Assembly: GCA_963575655.1 (NCBI GenBank)
Contig: CAUYTY010000195.1
Location: 30,421-94,420, forward strand
Source: Gammaproteobacteria bacterium
GTDB lineage: Bacteria; Pseudomonadota; Gammaproteobacteria; CAIRSR01
Length of the DNA stretch: 64,000 nt
Direction of reading: 5' to 3'
Positions 17,001-25,613 of this stretch are shown piece by piece; the stretch's first letter is position 1; each line of letters starts with the position of its first letter. The translations under genes were made by a program, and so were the position numbers. Below the pieces are notes generated by a model. It ran no database searches. It was not told the DNA's origin and worked only from the letters and a program-made list of their open reading frames with translations.

Positions 17001-18602
17001 ATGCAGGCATTGGCCATGGTCGCACGCATCCATCCAGACGTGGTGCTCATGGATGCGCTAATGCCGGTCATGGATGGATTTACCGCTTGTGCCAAATTGC
17101 AGGAAATGCCTGGTGGGGCGGAATTACCAGTAATCATCGTAACCGCGCTGGAAGATACCGGTTCGATTGAACGCGCATTTACCGTTGGTGCCCGCGACTA
17201 TATCCCTAAACCACTCCACCTCACAGTGGTAAACCAACGTGTGCGGCGCATCGTGGAAAACAGCCAATCCGAGCGGCACGTGCGGCGTTTGGCCTATAAC
17301 GATACCCTGACTGGGTTGGTGAATCGCTTGATGTTCGTGGATCATCTCGAGCGACGTTTGGCCTATGCCCGAGACAATGGTCAGCAATTGGCAGTATTGT
17401 TCTTGGACCTGGACCGTTTCAAATATGTCAACGATACCATGGGACACGATATTGGTGACCGTTTACTCGTTTCGGTAGCCCGACGGATCAAGCACTGTGT
17501 CCGAGATACCGATTGTGTGGCACGTTTCGGTGGTGATGAATTTACTATTGCCCTGGAAGATCTGGCCAATCCTGCGGCAGCGACGACTACGGCACAAAAG
17601 GTACGTTGTGCCCTAACGACCCCTTTCAATATTGGTGATCAGGAACTTTTTGTCTCCACCAGCATCGGGATCTCGGTCTTCCCCCATGACGGTACCGAGG
17701 TCGGCACCCTATTAAAACATGCCGATACTGCTATGTATCGAGCGAAGAAGAATAATACCGGGTACGCCTTTTACGAACCGGAAATGGAATCTTCCCTCTC
17801 GGCCCATCTACAAATGGAAAGTGCGCTACGCCATGCCCTTGAACGCGACGAATTAGTGATGTTTTATCAACCCAAGGCCGAGGTGGCGACCTGGATACCT
17901 AGTGGAATGGAGGCCCTAATTCGCTGGCGTCATCCGCAATGGGGTTTGGTTTCGCCAGTCGAGTTTATTCCAATCGCGGAAGATACCGGATTGATCCTCC
18001 CCATTGGTGAGTGGGTACTGCGTACCGTTTGTGCCCAACTCAAGTCTTGGCAAGATACGGGGCTGCCAGTATTGCCGGTAGCGGTGAATCTCTCCGGCCT
18101 TCAGATTAAACAACCCGATCTAGTCAAAATTGTAGCCGACATCCTTACGGAGACCGCGCTCGAACCGCGCTTGCTCGAATTAGAAATCACCGAAAGTGTC
18201 CTCATGGAACATGCCAAGGAGACACTGGCAACCTTGCATCAATTGAAAGAAATTGGAGTGACTCTGGCCATTGATGATTTCGGAACTGGCTATTCCTCAC
18301 TTTCCTACCTGAAGCGTTTCCCGGTGGATACGCTCAAGATTGATCGGACTTTCGTGCACGATGTGCATACCAGCCCGGATGATGCTTCCATTATCACCAG
18401 CATTATTGCACTGGCCCATAGTCTACGGCGCACGGTAGTGGCAGAAGGGGTGGAAACAATCCAACAGCGTGAATTTCTTGTACAGGCCGGATGTGATTAC
18501 ATTCAAGGCTACTTGTTGGCTAAACCACTACCCGCAGAAGAGTTTGAGAGATGGCTATCGACCAGTGTTGACAGGCAATACCAGCTTTCCGACAAGGTCT
18601 AA
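13995..18602 (+). CDS. Hybrid histidine kinase-REC-REC-HPt-REC-GGDEF-EAL protein
   Basis: A whole phosphorelay ending in c-di-GMP domains, 1535 aa from the GTG at 13995 (GGGGAG four bases upstream; a TTG lies 6 codons earlier). Numbering here is from that TTG. Domains: TM helix about 40-60, periplasmic sensor, TM about 190-210 and HAMP. HisKA has its phospho-histidine near 299 (VVSHEVRTPMSG); the HATPase has NLIGNAVKF and DTGIGI. A first, weakly conserved receiver (LVITDVSF) is followed by a second canonical one (ILMDCNMPEMDG). HPt has its histidine near 894 (AAHAIKGSAGNLG). A third receiver (VLMDALMPVMDG) leads to an intact GGDEF near 1184 and an EAL with AIDDFGTGYSSLSYL. Both cyclase and phosphodiesterase motifs look active. 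Confidence 0.93.
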   Translation: MVSTNLTEFPRPVLVSRFTHYFRNSTYQNQLDVSITVGVLCLALCSFLVSSWQGTQRVRRNLIEQGEHITESLARQSVLALLTGSSDNAVEAVNTTQTFPGVVKLGIYDSNNRVLLVQGVADNLLTYATPNIIGRKAGLYSETDNEWTFSAPVYSRHPDDSPFQAQPVKPEWLGYVVVVMSKETLIHMTRDLFFANLVTSFSFALLFLFLIHRLTRRMIRPLEQLSIAMACAEAGEEGVRATPSGPSDIAAMAHSFNNMMDVLEERKTELRATRDKALAFARLKAEFAAVVSHEVRTPMSGVIGMLNILKETKLPRQQREFVNVAWGSANALLDLINDILDFSKLEAGKLVLEQVEFSPRQLTEEVIDLFSIGAHQKGLELGYLASPLVPTRVRGDPQRLRQILSNLIGNAVKFTHQGEVAITIEAIGDVTRIAGVVDPNTNQTSDITASRVADVLLQFVVSDTGIGIAPEAQGQLFESFAQADSSTARKYGGTGLGLAISRQLVILMGGEIGIESKVDCGSRFWFTLPLCVAAEPSEKVAMPPPWSILVAEESTIIRNFLAQNLNSWGSTTTNAYSTVEVLAALRTAAAQGRPFDLVITDVSFALAGGGELIRNIHSDYTLADTRTILMERFGSEVEAGITENWDVDAYLAKPLHLDRLRNCLLGLAKEGNCEFVEKPATTTEDAPLKPYRVLVVEDNATNQMVAVGMLEMIGCHGIPVASGREALEILRNERFDLILMDCNMPEMDGYETTAHIRVLEEELTWGAGQRIPIIAVTANTRLMDRERCLSAGMDDYLSKPFTLDGLMAKIHHWSGLELSCRPITLDVSTAPTNQYEPLDNKVLATLREALGDTFGQALQPFLEDTPVYLERLAKTLVVEDWQGVRQAAHAIKGSAGNLGAMHFSRLAKQLEDIAIVMLNSDSSSPTELEGHPGEQSLDKLREEYKQVSQVLVAEIQKQVSMPVVTKQQSALVLVVDDDRSTRAALRYALQRDGFRVDEACDGMQALAMVARIHPDVVLMDALMPVMDGFTACAKLQEMPGGAELPVIIVTALEDTGSIERAFTVGARDYIPKPLHLTVVNQRVRRIVENSQSERHVRRLAYNDTLTGLVNRLMFVDHLERRLAYARDNGQQLAVLFLDLDRFKYVNDTMGHDIGDRLLVSVARRIKHCVRDTDCVARFGGDEFTIALEDLANPAAATTTAQKVRCALTTPFNIGDQELFVSTSIGISVFPHDGTEVGTLLKHADTAMYRAKKNNTGYAFYEPEMESSLSAHLQMESALRHALERDELVMFYQPKAEVATWIPSGMEALIRWRHPQWGLVSPVEFIPIAEDTGLILPIGEWVLRTVCAQLKSWQDTGLPVLPVAVNLSGLQIKQPDLVKIVADILTETALEPRLLELEITESVLMEHAKETLATLHQLKEIGVTLAIDDFGTGYSSLSYLKRFPVDTLKIDRTFVHDVHTSPDDASIITSIIALAHSLRRTVVAEGVETIQQREFLVQAGCDYIQGYLLAKPLPAEEFERWLSTSVDRQYQLSDKV

Positions 18603-18610
18603 CGGGACAT

Positions 18611-18653
18611 AATCATCACCCCCTCCTGCTGGAGAAGGGAGGGAAATGGTTAC
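18611..18653. repeat. Family C repeat half / hairpin downstream of the c-di-GMP kinase
   Basis: CCCTCCTGCTGGAGAAGGGAGGG forms a hairpin, followed by AAATGGTTAC; read on the minus strand it starts GTAACCATTTCCCTCCC, matching the family C end. It sits in the 94-bp gap between the two giant kinase genes and may attenuate or terminate transcription. Confidence 0.45.
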
Positions 18654-18696
18654 AACGGGTCAATATCCGAACTAACTTACAGATTATTAAAAGGCG

Positions 18697-21600
18697 ATGG
18701 TCAACTTCAGTATTCTAATTAATCACATCACTGCGAGGGTGCTACGTATATCTGGTCCTATTCGTGCCCAATGGTTATCTTGGCTAGTATTCATCGTTTC
18801 CCTTGTTATCACCTATCATGTATGGAGTAACGCACAATATAACACCATGCAGATCCAGAAGGTCGAATTCAATTGGATTGTGAACAATGTCGATGCCGAG
18901 ATTGGTAAACGTATTAACACCTATGAACAGGTTATGAGGGGGCTGGATGGGTTATTCTCACGGGATACTCTCGTTACGCGAAATGAATTCCATGACTACA
19001 TCGACAAACTGAACCTGGTAGAGAGCTATCCCGGTATTATGAGTATCCGATTTATACCGATCATTCCAATGATAGAAAAAGATCTACACATTGCGGCTCT
19101 CCGCAAGGAGGGTTTCTCCGCATATACGATTTTTCCCGAGGGCCAGCGTGATATTTATGCCCCTGTGGTTTACGTAGAACCATTTGCCAACCACAATCAA
19201 GAAGTTCTTGGTCATGATATGCTCTCCGATTTGAAGTTTCCATTCCCAGGAGAATCGCCGGGGGTACGTTTCACCTCCATGGAACAAGCCCGTGATTCTG
19301 GTAATGTCACCGTTTCTGGTAAGGTTCGTCTGGGATCTGAAACCGGAAAAGATGGGCAATCCTATTTTATGATGTTTCTCCCCCTCTACAAATACAATTC
19401 CCCACATGCCACCTTGGACGAGCGCCGCCACAACATCAGAGGTTGGATATGCTCAGTCCTCAGCACCAACGAAGTAATGAATGGCATTGTCAATCAGTAT
19501 CCCGAAATTAATACCCATGTTGACATAGAGATCTATGATGATACTGAGATGTCAATGCAATCGATGGTGTACGACGCAGATCATTGCGGTACTGGTATCA
19601 ATTATAGGGATACTTGTCTCCAACAGATAAAAACCATCAAGATTTCTGGGCACCCTTGGACGGTGATGATCCATTCTTTGTTTAATGCTGCCGGAGAAAC
19701 TAATGGAGAAAAATCATTAATCATCATTGGTTCCGGTGTCGGCCTAAGTCTCTTCTTCACTATATTTACCTGGCTGTTGATACGCGACCGAATGCGTGCA
19801 CTGCAAGCAACGCTAGCGGTGAAACAAATCAGCCGCAAAAACGAAATGCTGCTACGCACTGCCAGCGATGGAATCTATATCTTTGACCGTGAAAGTAATC
19901 TACTTCAAGTAAACGATGCGTTCTGTAGGATGCTCGGCTATACGCAGGCGGAAATGCTTAGCATGAATGTGACACAATGGAATGCGCAATGGTCTAAGGA
20001 ACAGAACATGAGAAGGATTGATGCACTTGGAAATACTAATCAGACGTTTGAAACACTCCATCGCCACTGCGACGGCCACGTTATTGATGTTGAAGTTAAT
20101 GCCTCACGGATAACGATTGATGGCCAAGAATTGATCTGCAATTCCGTGCGTAATATCACCAATCGTAAACGGATGGACAGGGAATTGCGCGCCAGCGAGG
20201 AGCGTTGGAGCTTTGCCCTGGAAGGCTCTGGCGACGGAGTATGGGATTGGGATTTGCAAACCGGAGAGATTGTATTTTCCGCACGTTACAAGGAAATCTT
20301 GGGGTTTCCTAGAGAAACTAACTGGAAAAATCTTGCTGATTGGAAAAACCGCGTTGACCCACGGGATATGCAGCAGGCTATGTCGAATTTGGAGGCGTAT
20401 CTGGATGGCAAGTTTCCTACCTACGCCGTTGAATATCGCATGTTATGCCAGGATGGTAGCTGGAAGTGGATACTTTCCCGTGGCATGGTGGTGAATCACG
20501 CAGATGATGGTCGTCCCCTACGCATGATCGGGACGCATACCGATATCACGGAACGTAAACATATCATAGAGGCCATCAGAAAGAGTGAAGCCCAACTCCG
20601 TCTCCTGCTGGATTCCGCCGCCGAGGCAATCTATGGGGTTGATGTGCAAGAGAATTGTACATTTTGTAATCCCTCATGCGTCCGCCTACTCGGCTACCAA
20701 TCTGCCGATAAATTGATCGGTAGAAATATGCATGAATTGATTCACTATCAACGCACGAATGGCAATCCTTTCCCGGCAGAACAATGCCCGATTGTTCAGG
20801 TAATTCAGACCGGAAAGCGGGCACATGTCGACCATGAGGTGTTTTGGCGCGCTGACGGCACCTCTTTCTTTGCGGAATATTGGTCGTATCCGCAAGTCTT
20901 CGATGATGTAATTGTGGGGGCAGTGGTCACTTTCTTAGACATCACCGAGCGGGTGCTGGCCAATGAAAAACTACTCAAACTCTCTCGCGCCGTAGAAAAT
21001 AGTCCAGCGAGTGTCCTAATCACTGATCCAAAAGGAACGATTGAATACGTTAATCAAAAATTTACCACTGTTACCGGATATCTTGCGCATGAGATCATCG
21101 GCCAGAACACAAGAATTCTAAATTCTGGCAAAAACTCTCGGGAGTTTTACCAGAACATGTGGGAGACCATATCATCCGGCAACGAATGGCGCGGTGAAAT
21201 CTGTAATGTAAAGAAAAATGGTGAGCTTTATTTGGAATACGCCCTTATTTCTCCCATCCGTGACGATAGCGGAGTCATTACTCATTTCGTAGCGGTCAAG
21301 GAAGATATTACTAAGCAAAAACGGATCGAGCAGGATCTAAAAAAGGCCTTGGCTGATGCAGATTCCGCAAATCGTGCCAAGAGTGATTTTCTTGCTAATA
21401 TGAGTCATGAACTGCGCACCCCGATGAACGCAATTATCGGGTTTAGCCATTTGTGCCTACAGACTGATCTTTCTCCGAAACAGTCCAGTTACTTGCACAA
21501 GGTTAATGTCTCTGCTAAAACGCTGTTGAATATTATTAACGATATCCTGGACCTTTCTAAAATTGAAGCAGGAAAAATGGAGTTGGAACAGATTCAATTT

Positions 21601-23616
21601 AGATTAGAGCATGTGATGGGTAATCTGGCAACTGTTATTTCCACCCGCACCGAAGAAAAGGGGCTGGAGTTGTTGTTTAACATATCTCCCCAGGTTCATC
21701 ATCACCTAGTTGGTGATCCGCTGCGGCTTGGGCAGGTACTACTCAATTTAGCTGGTAACGCTGTTAAGTTCACCGACCACGGTGAGGTAGTGGTGCTGAT
21801 TGAGGTGGAAAGGGAAACCGTAGAGCATGTCACGCTCCGCTTTACGATCCAGGATACAGGTATTGGTATGACGCAGGAGCAGACCAATAAACTGTTTCAA
21901 GCCTTTACCCAGGCCGATACCACAACTACCCGTAAATTTGGCGGTACTGGTCTAGGACTATCCATCAGCAAAAAACTGGTGAGTCTAATGAATGGAGAGA
22001 TATGGGTGGAAAGCACCCCTGAGGTAGGATCGAGATTTATCTTTGTGGTTGGTTTCCAAAAGGTGATAGAACCACTTAGTGCGGCACGTTATTTACCGAA
22101 CCCTGACTTGCGTGGCCTGCGCGTATTGGTAGTGGATGATAACGAGAATTATCGCAGGATTTTGGAGTCCTATCTGACATTGTTTACTTTCCAGGTTACC
22201 AATGCCCCCGATGGTTTTGAGGCGTTACAAATTATTCAACAAGCATCCCAAAATGGAAGAACTTACCACCTCATAATTCTTGACTGGAAAATGCCTGGTT
22301 TGAGTGGCATTGAGGTGGCGCGGAAGATCCGCGAAATGGTTGATTTAACCAAGGCCCCAAAGATCTTGCTACTCTCTTCTTTTAATCAAAACGAAATTAC
22401 GCAAAACCTCGAACACGATATTGTTAATGGAATATTGGCCAAGCCCTTTCAGATCAATGAACTGTTTAATACGATCATGGATATCTTTGGACGTGGTTCA
22501 CTTCAGGAAGATATCGATACGGAAACTGAAGATCTTGGCAAGATAAAGGCCAAGCTTCACACCCTGCGTGGGACTCAGGTGTTGTTAGTCGAGGACAATA
22601 GCATCAACCAAGAACTGGCTTCAGAACTTCTCTCCGAGTTTCAAATTGTGGTCACCTTGGCAGAGAATGGCGAACAGGCCCTGCAATGTATTCAAAAGCA
22701 AGACTTCGATTTGGTGCTGATGGACATTCAAATGCCTGGGATGAATGGCCTGGAAACTACTCATCACATTCGTGACAATCCTCGTTTTCGAGAGCGCCCC
22801 CCCATCATTGCTATGACGGCCAATGCCCTATTGGAGGATCGAGAAAAGTCTCTATCCGCAGGTATGCAAGACCATTTGGATAAGCCTATCGATCCCCGCG
22901 CCTTGTACGAGGTCCTAATTACCTGGATAGCCCCTCGTAGCGCCAGCAATAAATGTGAATCGCTCCCTGCACCGCCTCTTGCAAACGGAGATCTGGGTGA
23001 GATTATCCTTCCAAGCCTATTGTCTGGAGTGAACATTCGATCTGGTTTATCTCATCTGACGGGTAATCGCAGGCTTTATATTCGCCTGCTGTCCCGCTTT
23101 CGAAATATGAATAGCGGCGTTATTGATGAGCTGAAAAGGCTTTTGGCTAACGGAGAGCTAAATACTGCTCGCCGAGTACTGCATACCCTCAAGGGGAATG
23201 CGGGCAATTTGGGCATGGATACCCTGTATCAGGTAGCTATAGAAACGGAAAAAAACTGGGAAAAGGCTGGCAGCCCGGAACGGATGGGACAACTCCTACT
23301 CCCGCTAAAACACTCCCTGGACATAGTTTTGTCCAGTTTAGCAACCCTACCCAAAGAATTGGATAGTACCGCTGTGGCCGCAGCCACCAGCATCGATCCG
23401 CATCGGATTTTGTTCCTAACCGGGGAGATGATCACCCTCCTGGACCAGGATATTGCCCAGGTGATGGACCACATGGAGGAACTTCGTACCCTCTTGCGGG
23501 GAACTCCACACCATTCACTGTGTAACAACGTGGCTACCAGCTTGGAAGAATTCGACACCGACCGTGCCCAAGAACTTCTGCAGGAGTTGCGTGCCACCTT
23601 TTCAATAGGTGTATGA
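18697..23616 (+). CDS. CHASE-PAS hybrid histidine kinase with two receivers and HPt
   Basis: Sensor kinase of 1639 aa. TM1 lies at about residues 25-45; a periplasmic CHASE-type sensor follows (ESYPGIMSIRFIPIIP, VVYVEPF), and TM2 lies at about 345-367. Four PAS domains follow (roughly 385-900), including FALEGSGDGVWDWDLQTGEI and AVENSPASVLITDPKGTI. HisKA carries its histidine at 904 (NMSHELRTPMNAI); the HATPase shows NLAGNAVKFTD and GTGLGLSIS. The two receivers have aspartates near 1194 (IILDWKMPG) and 1342 (VLMDIQMPGMNG). An HPt domain has its histidine near 1495 (VLHTLKGNAGNLG). CHASE ligands are unknown here. It follows another giant hybrid kinase by 94 bp. Output must pass to a separate regulator, since no effector domain is present. 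Confidence 0.92.
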   Translation: MVNFSILINHITARVLRISGPIRAQWLSWLVFIVSLVITYHVWSNAQYNTMQIQKVEFNWIVNNVDAEIGKRINTYEQVMRGLDGLFSRDTLVTRNEFHDYIDKLNLVESYPGIMSIRFIPIIPMIEKDLHIAALRKEGFSAYTIFPEGQRDIYAPVVYVEPFANHNQEVLGHDMLSDLKFPFPGESPGVRFTSMEQARDSGNVTVSGKVRLGSETGKDGQSYFMMFLPLYKYNSPHATLDERRHNIRGWICSVLSTNEVMNGIVNQYPEINTHVDIEIYDDTEMSMQSMVYDADHCGTGINYRDTCLQQIKTIKISGHPWTVMIHSLFNAAGETNGEKSLIIIGSGVGLSLFFTIFTWLLIRDRMRALQATLAVKQISRKNEMLLRTASDGIYIFDRESNLLQVNDAFCRMLGYTQAEMLSMNVTQWNAQWSKEQNMRRIDALGNTNQTFETLHRHCDGHVIDVEVNASRITIDGQELICNSVRNITNRKRMDRELRASEERWSFALEGSGDGVWDWDLQTGEIVFSARYKEILGFPRETNWKNLADWKNRVDPRDMQQAMSNLEAYLDGKFPTYAVEYRMLCQDGSWKWILSRGMVVNHADDGRPLRMIGTHTDITERKHIIEAIRKSEAQLRLLLDSAAEAIYGVDVQENCTFCNPSCVRLLGYQSADKLIGRNMHELIHYQRTNGNPFPAEQCPIVQVIQTGKRAHVDHEVFWRADGTSFFAEYWSYPQVFDDVIVGAVVTFLDITERVLANEKLLKLSRAVENSPASVLITDPKGTIEYVNQKFTTVTGYLAHEIIGQNTRILNSGKNSREFYQNMWETISSGNEWRGEICNVKKNGELYLEYALISPIRDDSGVITHFVAVKEDITKQKRIEQDLKKALADADSANRAKSDFLANMSHELRTPMNAIIGFSHLCLQTDLSPKQSSYLHKVNVSAKTLLNIINDILDLSKIEAGKMELEQIQFRLEHVMGNLATVISTRTEEKGLELLFNISPQVHHHLVGDPLRLGQVLLNLAGNAVKFTDHGEVVVLIEVERETVEHVTLRFTIQDTGIGMTQEQTNKLFQAFTQADTTTTRKFGGTGLGLSISKKLVSLMNGEIWVESTPEVGSRFIFVVGFQKVIEPLSAARYLPNPDLRGLRVLVVDDNENYRRILESYLTLFTFQVTNAPDGFEALQIIQQASQNGRTYHLIILDWKMPGLSGIEVARKIREMVDLTKAPKILLLSSFNQNEITQNLEHDIVNGILAKPFQINELFNTIMDIFGRGSLQEDIDTETEDLGKIKAKLHTLRGTQVLLVEDNSINQELASELLSEFQIVVTLAENGEQALQCIQKQDFDLVLMDIQMPGMNGLETTHHIRDNPRFRERPPIIAMTANALLEDREKSLSAGMQDHLDKPIDPRALYEVLITWIAPRSASNKCESLPAPPLANGDLGEIILPSLLSGVNIRSGLSHLTGNRRLYIRLLSRFRNMNSGVIDELKRLLANGELNTARRVLHTLKGNAGNLGMDTLYQVAIETEKNWEKAGSPERMGQLLLPLKHSLDIVLSSLATLPKELDSTAVAAATSIDPHRILFLTGEMITLLDQDIAQVMDHMEELRTLLRGTPHHSLCNNVATSLEEFDTDRAQELLQELRATFSIGV

Positions 23617-23841
23617 ACGAATCCCTGGGCTTTCGCTGAGCCATTCCAGTTAGCATTGGTAATGCCAGCGTAATAGGTTATCTTATTTCCATCTAAGTTA
23701 CTGGGTGGTGCCTTACGTTGACCTAGCTGGCAGAGCTGGAAAGGAAATCCACTCATGAACTGAGCAAACATGATCGGTAAAATCAGCAGTCATGGCTGGT
23801 GTTCGATCTTTCCATTTTCCACGATCATCTTTAATACGTAA

Positions 23842-23986
23842 CCCAAGTTGCCACCTACGGTCTCAAGCCATAATTCTTTCCAGACAAGTAATTTTCTGGT
23901 CGCCCTCCCTCCAACCCCTTTCCGTTGGGAGGGGGTTGGAGGGAGGGCGACCAGAAAATTACTCAATGTAGGTAGCAACTTGGATT
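23842..23986. repeat. Family A long palindromic element
   Basis: Outer ends CCAAGTTGCCACCTAC (23843-23858) and GTAGGTAGCAACTTGG (23968-23983) are inverted copies with one mismatch. Inside is a perfect 32-bp inverted repeat, 23887-23918 against 23932-23963, with a 13-bp loop. TA dinucleotides border both ends. The element fills the space between the CHASE kinase and the RsbU-like gene. The remaining intergenic DNA from 23617 shows no gene; it includes a 23-nt sequence at 23703-23725 that recurs inverted at 57630-57652 with one difference. Confidence 0.75.
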
Positions 23987-24104
23987 ATTTAAGTCCGCGA
24001 ATTATATAGGGACACAATAGCCCTTATTATACATTCATGAGCCAGTCATCGAATTGAATTCCCGGAAAATAATACCATACGAGAAATATCGAAGAGAGGA
24101 ACCT

Positions 24105-25256
24105 ATGTTAGAACAGAATAAACAGAACAAACAGAATAGGCCGAAGATATTGATCGTAGACGATGTGGTCGAAAACATCCAAATTCTAGTAGAGGGATTG
24201 AGGGATGATTACAGAATAGTACCGGCATTATCTGGAGAAAAGGCCTTGGCTATAGTTGAGATATCTCCACGACCGGACCTGATTCTCCTGGATGTGATGA
24301 TGCCCCACATGGATGGTTTTGAGGTGTGTCGCCGACTGAAGTGTAATCCGAACACGGCGGATATTCCGATTATTTTCATTACCGCCATGAACGACGCACG
24401 GAGTGAGATAGAGGCTTTGACTATTGGGGGCGTGGATTTTATTACCAAACCTATCCAACCACTGGTGGTCAAGGCGCGGATCGAAACCCATTTGGCCTTG
24501 CGCAGGGCCTACCAAGATTTGGCGGCCAGTAATAAACAGTTACGCAGGGAGCGGGAACTTATCGAGGATATCCTCCTCACTACGCGCAAACAGCCGCTCT
24601 TGCAGGAAAGCTTCATCCGCACCCTATTGACCCCAGTGGAACGGACGGCAGGGGATGTTTTCTTCTTGAGGCGGCGCCCTGATGGTTATCTTCACGCCTT
24701 CATAGGCGATTGTACTGGTCATGGCTTACCTGCTGCGATTGTGGGTCCCATGGTGATGGATATCTTCCATGTGATGACCAGCAAGGGATTTCCGCCGGAG
24801 GCAATTCTGCTCGAGATCAATAATAAACTGCTGCACCACGTGCCCGCAAATATCTTTATGGCTGGTAGTTTTCTCGAATTGACTCCCGGCCTGGACTCCC
24901 TTTATTTATGGAATGGTGGTATGCCGGATGTGTTATTCTTGCGGGGGCACGAGTGGTTTCTGACGGGTTCATCCGACCAGCTACCCCTGGGGGTTGTCCC
25001 AACGCTATCCATGGATAATTTCCGTAACTTGATCCCTCTTCAGTCGGGGGATCGTATCTATCTTTATTCGGACGGTGTAGTGGAAACAAAATCTCCCTGT
25101 GAAGAAATGTTTGGGATAGAAAGATTGAAAGCATTTCTTATGGAGTTGTCTAGTGCTGGGGGGGATATTAATCAATTATTATCAGAACTCAACGCTTTTC
25201 GTGGGGAGGCGGTTGCGGAGGATGATATTACTGTGGTGGAGATTCTCATCCCGTAG
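24105..25256 (+). CDS. Response regulator with PP2C-type serine phosphatase output (RsbU/SpoIIE-like)
   Basis: Protein of 383 aa from the ATG at 24105, which has a GAGAGGA ribosome-binding site; a TTG 17 codons upstream is less likely. The receiver domain (about 12-130) has the phospho-acceptor Asp63 in LILLDVMMPHMDG and the conserved lysine in FITKPI. A short coiled coil (SNKQLRRERELIEDI) leads to a PPM/SpoIIE phosphatase domain (about 190-383) with metal-binding motifs AGDVF, GDCTGHG, YSDGVVE and EDDITVV. Such proteins dephosphorylate an anti-anti-sigma (STAS) partner. No STAS or anti-sigma gene is adjacent. It follows two giant kinases whose receivers and HPt domains could feed its receiver domain; that wiring is inference. 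Confidence 0.9.
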   Translation: MLEQNKQNKQNRPKILIVDDVVENIQILVEGLRDDYRIVPALSGEKALAIVEISPRPDLILLDVMMPHMDGFEVCRRLKCNPNTADIPIIFITAMNDARSEIEALTIGGVDFITKPIQPLVVKARIETHLALRRAYQDLAASNKQLRRERELIEDILLTTRKQPLLQESFIRTLLTPVERTAGDVFFLRRRPDGYLHAFIGDCTGHGLPAAIVGPMVMDIFHVMTSKGFPPEAILLEINNKLLHHVPANIFMAGSFLELTPGLDSLYLWNGGMPDVLFLRGHEWFLTGSSDQLPLGVVPTLSMDNFRNLIPLQSGDRIYLYSDGVVETKSPCEEMFGIERLKAFLMELSSAGGDINQLLSELNAFRGEAVAEDDITVVEILIP

Positions 25257-25328
25257 CTAACTAAAAGGTTTTGACCTGGCAAACCGGCCACCGGTGTAAA
25301 GTTGCACAGGGATGCTGAGCTGCCCCCT

Positions 25329-25490
25329 CGTAACCGTTCACTCCCTCCCTCCACCCCTCTCTCCTTAGCAGGGGCAAAGGAACAAAAAAAGTAATCTAAT
25401 TCATTACGTTATCTCACCTTCTCCCATCATGGAAAGGGGGCCGGGGTGAGGTGGTCTGGTGAGTTGGGGAGGGGAAAGTGAACGGTTACG
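25329..25490. repeat. Family C palindromic element (type copy)
   Basis: A 162-bp element bounded by perfect 14-bp inverted ends: CGTAACCGTTCACT (25329-25342) and AGTGAACGGTTACG (25477-25490). The interior is rich in CTCCC/GGGAG blocks but has no coding capacity. It occupies most of the 357 bp between the RsbU-like gene and sdhB, so it lies directly in the sdhB upstream region. Confidence 0.75.
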
Positions 25491-25613
25491 CCCTCTCTTC
25501 TACGCGACTTTACGCTGGGAGCCCCTTCATGGATAATTGGTCAGCCGCCTAAATCTACCTGGTTTCTAGGTGACCGTTAGGAAACGCTGCCCCAATCGTA
25601 ACAAGAGATAGAA

